Part shown: piece by piece, positions 61,577 through 64,000 of the stretch
Position numbering within the stretch: the first letter of the stretch is position 1
Layout: the number at the start of each line of letters is the position of its first letter
From: Curtobacterium pusillum
Lineage (GTDB): Bacteria; Actinomycetota; Actinomycetes; Actinomycetales; Microbacteriaceae
NCBI GenBank assembly: GCA_002025645.1
Contig: CP018783.1
Coordinates: 1,302,001 to 1,366,000, forward strand
Direction of reading: 5' to 3'
Length of the DNA stretch: 64,000 nt
Notes under the pieces: model-generated
Databases searched by the model: none
What the model was told of the DNA's origin: nothing
Seen by the model: the letters and a program-made list of their open reading frames with translations, nothing else
Position numbers and translations under genes: made by a program

Positions 61577-62496
61577 TGTCCCTGCAAGCACCCCTGCGAC
61601 CGGGCACGACGAAGACCGGCAGCATCCGGTCGGTGGACGCGGACCGGTCCGCCGGCGGACGTGCCGCCGGCCGCCGCAGCGGGAACGCGAACTGGCCCGT
61701 CACGATCGTCCTGATCGTCTGCGCGCTGTCCGTCCTCGTCCCGCTCTACGTCACCGTGACGATGGCGTTCAAGACCACGGCGCAGTCGGTCGACGGCAAC
61801 GCGTTCTCGCTCCCCGCACCGTTCAGCGTCGACGGCTTCGTGCAGGCCTGGCAGCTGACGGACTTCCCGCGGGCGTTCGGCGTCTCGGTGCTCGTCGCCG
61901 CGATCACCGTCGTCGGCACGATCCTGCTCGCCTCGTTCACGGCGTACGCGATCGCCCGGAACTGGGACCGCCGGCTGTTCCGCTGGTCGTTCTTCTACCT
62001 GCTCGCCGCGATGTTCCTGCCGTTCCCGGTGCTCGCGCTCTCGCAGGTGAAGCTGACCGGCCTCGCGCACCTGGACAACCCGTTCGGCGTCGCGATCCTG
62101 CACGTCATGTTCCAGCTGTCCTTCAGCGTGCTGCTGTTCACCGCGTTCCTGCGGTCGATCCCGGCCGAGCTCGAGGAGAGCGCCCGCATCGACGGCGCGA
62201 GCACGGGGCAGGTGTTCTGGCGGCTGGTGTTCCCGCTCCTCGCACCGATGAGCGCCACCGTCGGGATCTTCGCGTTCCTGGCCTCGTGGAACGACTTCGT
62301 GATGCCGTCGCTCATCACCTCGGACCCGGCGCTGCAGACGCTGCCGGTGCTGCAGCAGATGTTCCAGACGCAGTTCAGCAACAACTACAACGTGTCGTTC
62401 GCCTCGTACCTGATGGCGATGGCACCGGCGATCATCGTCTACCTCATCACCCAGCGCTGGGTGATGGCGGGTGTGACGCAGGGCGCGATCAAGTGA
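61576..62496 (+). CDS. ABC sugar permease, AglG/MalG-like
   Basis: 306 residues with six helices and the EAA loop AELEESARIDGASTGQVFWRLVFPLLAPM. It is the partner of the previous permease. Again no ATPase gene follows, so a shared MsiK-like ATPase is needed. It is 26 bp before the GH13 gene. Confidence 0.93.
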   Translation: MSLQAPLRPGTTKTGSIRSVDADRSAGGRAAGRRSGNANWPVTIVLIVCALSVLVPLYVTVTMAFKTTAQSVDGNAFSLPAPFSVDGFVQAWQLTDFPRAFGVSVLVAAITVVGTILLASFTAYAIARNWDRRLFRWSFFYLLAAMFLPFPVLALSQVKLTGLAHLDNPFGVAILHVMFQLSFSVLLFTAFLRSIPAELEESARIDGASTGQVFWRLVFPLLAPMSATVGIFAFLASWNDFVMPSLITSDPALQTLPVLQQMFQTQFSNNYNVSFASYLMAMAPAIIVYLITQRWVMAGVTQGAIK

Positions 62497-62522
62497 CGAC
62501 AGCAACCGAAAGAAGGAACCCC

Positions 62523-64000
62523 GTGACCGACACCCTGGTCCAGACCACCCCGACCGCGACCGACGAGACCTGGTGGCGCCAGGCCAGCGTCTACCAGATC
62601 TACCCGCGGTCCTTCGCGGACGCGAACGGCGACGGCATCGGCGACCTGCCCGGCGTGACCGCCCGCGTGCCGTACCTGGCGTCGCTCGGCATCGAGGCCG
62701 TCTGGCTCAGCCCGTTCTACCCGTCCGCTCTCGCGGACGGCGGCTACGACGTCGACGACTACCGCGACATCGACCCGCGCCTCGGCACGCTCGAGGACTT
62801 CGACGAGATGGTCGCCGCGCTGCACGGTGCGGGCATCCGCGTGATCGTCGACGTGGTGCCGAACCACACGAGCGACCGCCACGCCTGGTTCCGCGAGGCG
62901 CTCGCCTCGCCGAAGGGCTCCCCCGCCCGCGACCGGTACGTGTTCCGCGACGGCACCGGGCCTTCCGGCGAACACGCCCCGGCCGACTGGATCTCGATCT
63001 TCGGCGGCCCGGCCTGGACCGCGGTCGGCGACGGCCAGTGGTACCTGCACAACTTCGCCAAGGAGCAGCCCGACCTGAACTGGGCGAACCGCGAGGTCCG
63101 CGACGACTTCCTGCACACCCTCCGCTTCTGGTCCGACCGGGGCGTGGACGGCTTCCGCATCGACGTCGCGCACGGCCTGGCGAAGGACCTGCCGGAGGGC
63201 GAGCTGCCGACCTGGGCCGAGGTGCTCGCGTCCCCGAAGGACGGCTCGCACATCCTCTGGGACCGCGACGACGTGCACGAGATCTACGCCGAGTGGCGGA
63301 AGGTCTTCGACGAGTACACCCCGGCACGCACCGCCGTCGCCGAGGCGTGGGTCGCCGCCGACCGCCGCGCCCGGTACGCCAGCGCCGACGGGCTCGGGCA
63401 GGCGTTCAACTTCGACCTGCTCGAGGCCGACTTCGACGCCGCGTCGTTCCGGACGATCATCGAGTTCAACCTCGGACTCGCCGAGCAGTCCGGTTCGTCG
63501 ACCACGTGGGTGTTCTCGAACCACGACGTCGTCCGGCACGCCACCCGCTACGCCCTGCCCGCCCGCAACGGCGCCGAGGAGAAGCAGGGCAGTGCCTGGC
63601 TGCTCGCCGGTGGTTCGCAGGACGCGCTCGACCGGTCACTCGGCCTCCGGCGGGCGACGGCGGCGACGCTCCTCGAGCTCGCCCTGCCCGGCTCCGCGTA
63701 CCTGTACCAGGGCGAGGAGCTCGGCCTGCACGAGGTCGGCGACATCCCCGACGCGGACCGCCAGGACCCGGCGTTCTTCCGGAACCCGGGCATCGACGTC
63801 GGCCGTGACGGGTGCCGCGTGCCGCTCCCCTGGACGACGTCCGGTTCGTCGTTCGGCTTCGGTTCCGGGACGGCACACCTGCCGCAGCCCTCGTGGTTCG
63901 GCGCCGTGAGCGTCGAGGCCGAGGACGCGGACCCCGACTCGACCCTGAACCTGTACCGGAAGGCCCTCGGTCTGCGCGGGCAGCTGCAGTCCGAGGAGCA
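62523..64000 (+). CDS. GH13 alpha-glucosidase (3' end outside window)
   Basis: The first 492 codons are visible, from GTG (MTDTLVQTTPTATDETWWRQASVYQIYPRSFADANGDGIGD-type start) after AAGAAGGAACC. Catalytic residues of the alpha-amylase family are D214 (GFRIDVAHGL), E274 (AVAEAW) and the H334-D335 pair (FSNHDVV). It matches the oligo-1,6-glucosidase/alpha-glucosidase subfamily, lacks a signal peptide, and would hydrolyse sugars imported by the ABC system. Trehalose or sucrose hydrolysis cannot be excluded. Confidence 0.92.
   Translation, partial: MTDTLVQTTPTATDETWWRQASVYQIYPRSFADANGDGIGDLPGVTARVPYLASLGIEAVWLSPFYPSALADGGYDVDDYRDIDPRLGTLEDFDEMVAALHGAGIRVIVDVVPNHTSDRHAWFREALASPKGSPARDRYVFRDGTGPSGEHAPADWISIFGGPAWTAVGDGQWYLHNFAKEQPDLNWANREVRDDFLHTLRFWSDRGVDGFRIDVAHGLAKDLPEGELPTWAEVLASPKDGSHILWDRDDVHEIYAEWRKVFDEYTPARTAVAEAWVAADRRARYASADGLGQAFNFDLLEADFDAASFRTIIEFNLGLAEQSGSSTTWVFSNHDVVRHATRYALPARNGAEEKQGSAWLLAGGSQDALDRSLGLRRATAATLLELALPGSAYLYQGEELGLHEVGDIPDADRQDPAFFRNPGIDVGRDGCRVPLPWTTSGSSFGFGSGTAHLPQPSWFGAVSVEAEDADPDSTLNLYRKALGLRGQLQSEE

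Overview
The window is very GC-rich, gene-dense DNA of an actinobacterium. Gene content and spelling resemble Microbacteriaceae, with Curtobacterium as the closest guess; this rests on recognition, not on a search. Supporting signs are many GTG starts, ATGA/GTGA stop-start couplings, several apparently leaderless starts, a SufS-SufU pair, an MT0933-type small protein, a cysteine-free L36 paralogue behind a Zur-type box, and SorC, LacI and ROK regulators beside sugar genes. I see no rRNA, tRNA, insertion sequence, phage or CRISPR array. About 51 genes are supported, most of them metabolic.

Layout. 1-4315 (minus): allantoin use, with permease, hydantoin/allantoin racemase, allantoinase and a ureidoglycine/serine-glyoxylate type aminotransferase cut by the window edge. 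4549-8703: a VOC protein, a flavin monooxygenase of the NtaA/SnaA/DszA family, and SufS-SufU. 8761-16706: housekeeping and transport (CLC channel, CorA, TspO-like protein, alanine dehydrogenase, FAD-linked oxidase, AraC regulator). 16767-19667: a SorC regulator divergent from glpD, with two identical-arm palindromes between them. 19832-21720: a zinc-response locus, with a Zur-like box between zinc-free L36 and a COG0523-like protein that has lost its P-loop.

24383-32670: a polyol module. An SDR and a SorC regulator run left. A zinc alcohol dehydrogenase, a polyol-type MFS permease, a fused DhaK-DhaL kinase and an RpiB-type isomerase run right, with an FGGY kinase convergent behind them. The set matches the known erythritol/threitol route through erythrulose phosphate. 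32863-38546: a secreted LolA-like protein with an ABC-2 exporter, an oxidoreductase, a phosphoesterase and a lipoprotein.

38683-54950: a complete L-rhamnose regulon. It has a mutarotase and MFS permease, two LacI regulators, an ABC importer, a GH78 alpha-L-rhamnosidase, rhamnose isomerase, a fused rhamnulose-1-phosphate aldolase/lactaldehyde dehydrogenase, rhamnulokinase and an L-lactate dehydrogenase. Together these take rhamnosides to dihydroxyacetone phosphate and pyruvate. Identical 12-bp operators sit before two of its transcription units. 55240-58007: a secreted GH16 enzyme, two membrane proteins and a methyltransferase. 58004-64000: a ROK regulator divergent from an alpha-glucoside ABC importer and a GH13 alpha-glucosidase that runs off the window.

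Between genes lie several families of long, often perfect, inverted repeats (stems up to 26 bp). Most sit between convergent genes, but two lie in divergent promoter regions, and one family shows compensatory changes in its two arms. Together with the Zur/L36/COG0523 locus these are the least explained parts of the window.
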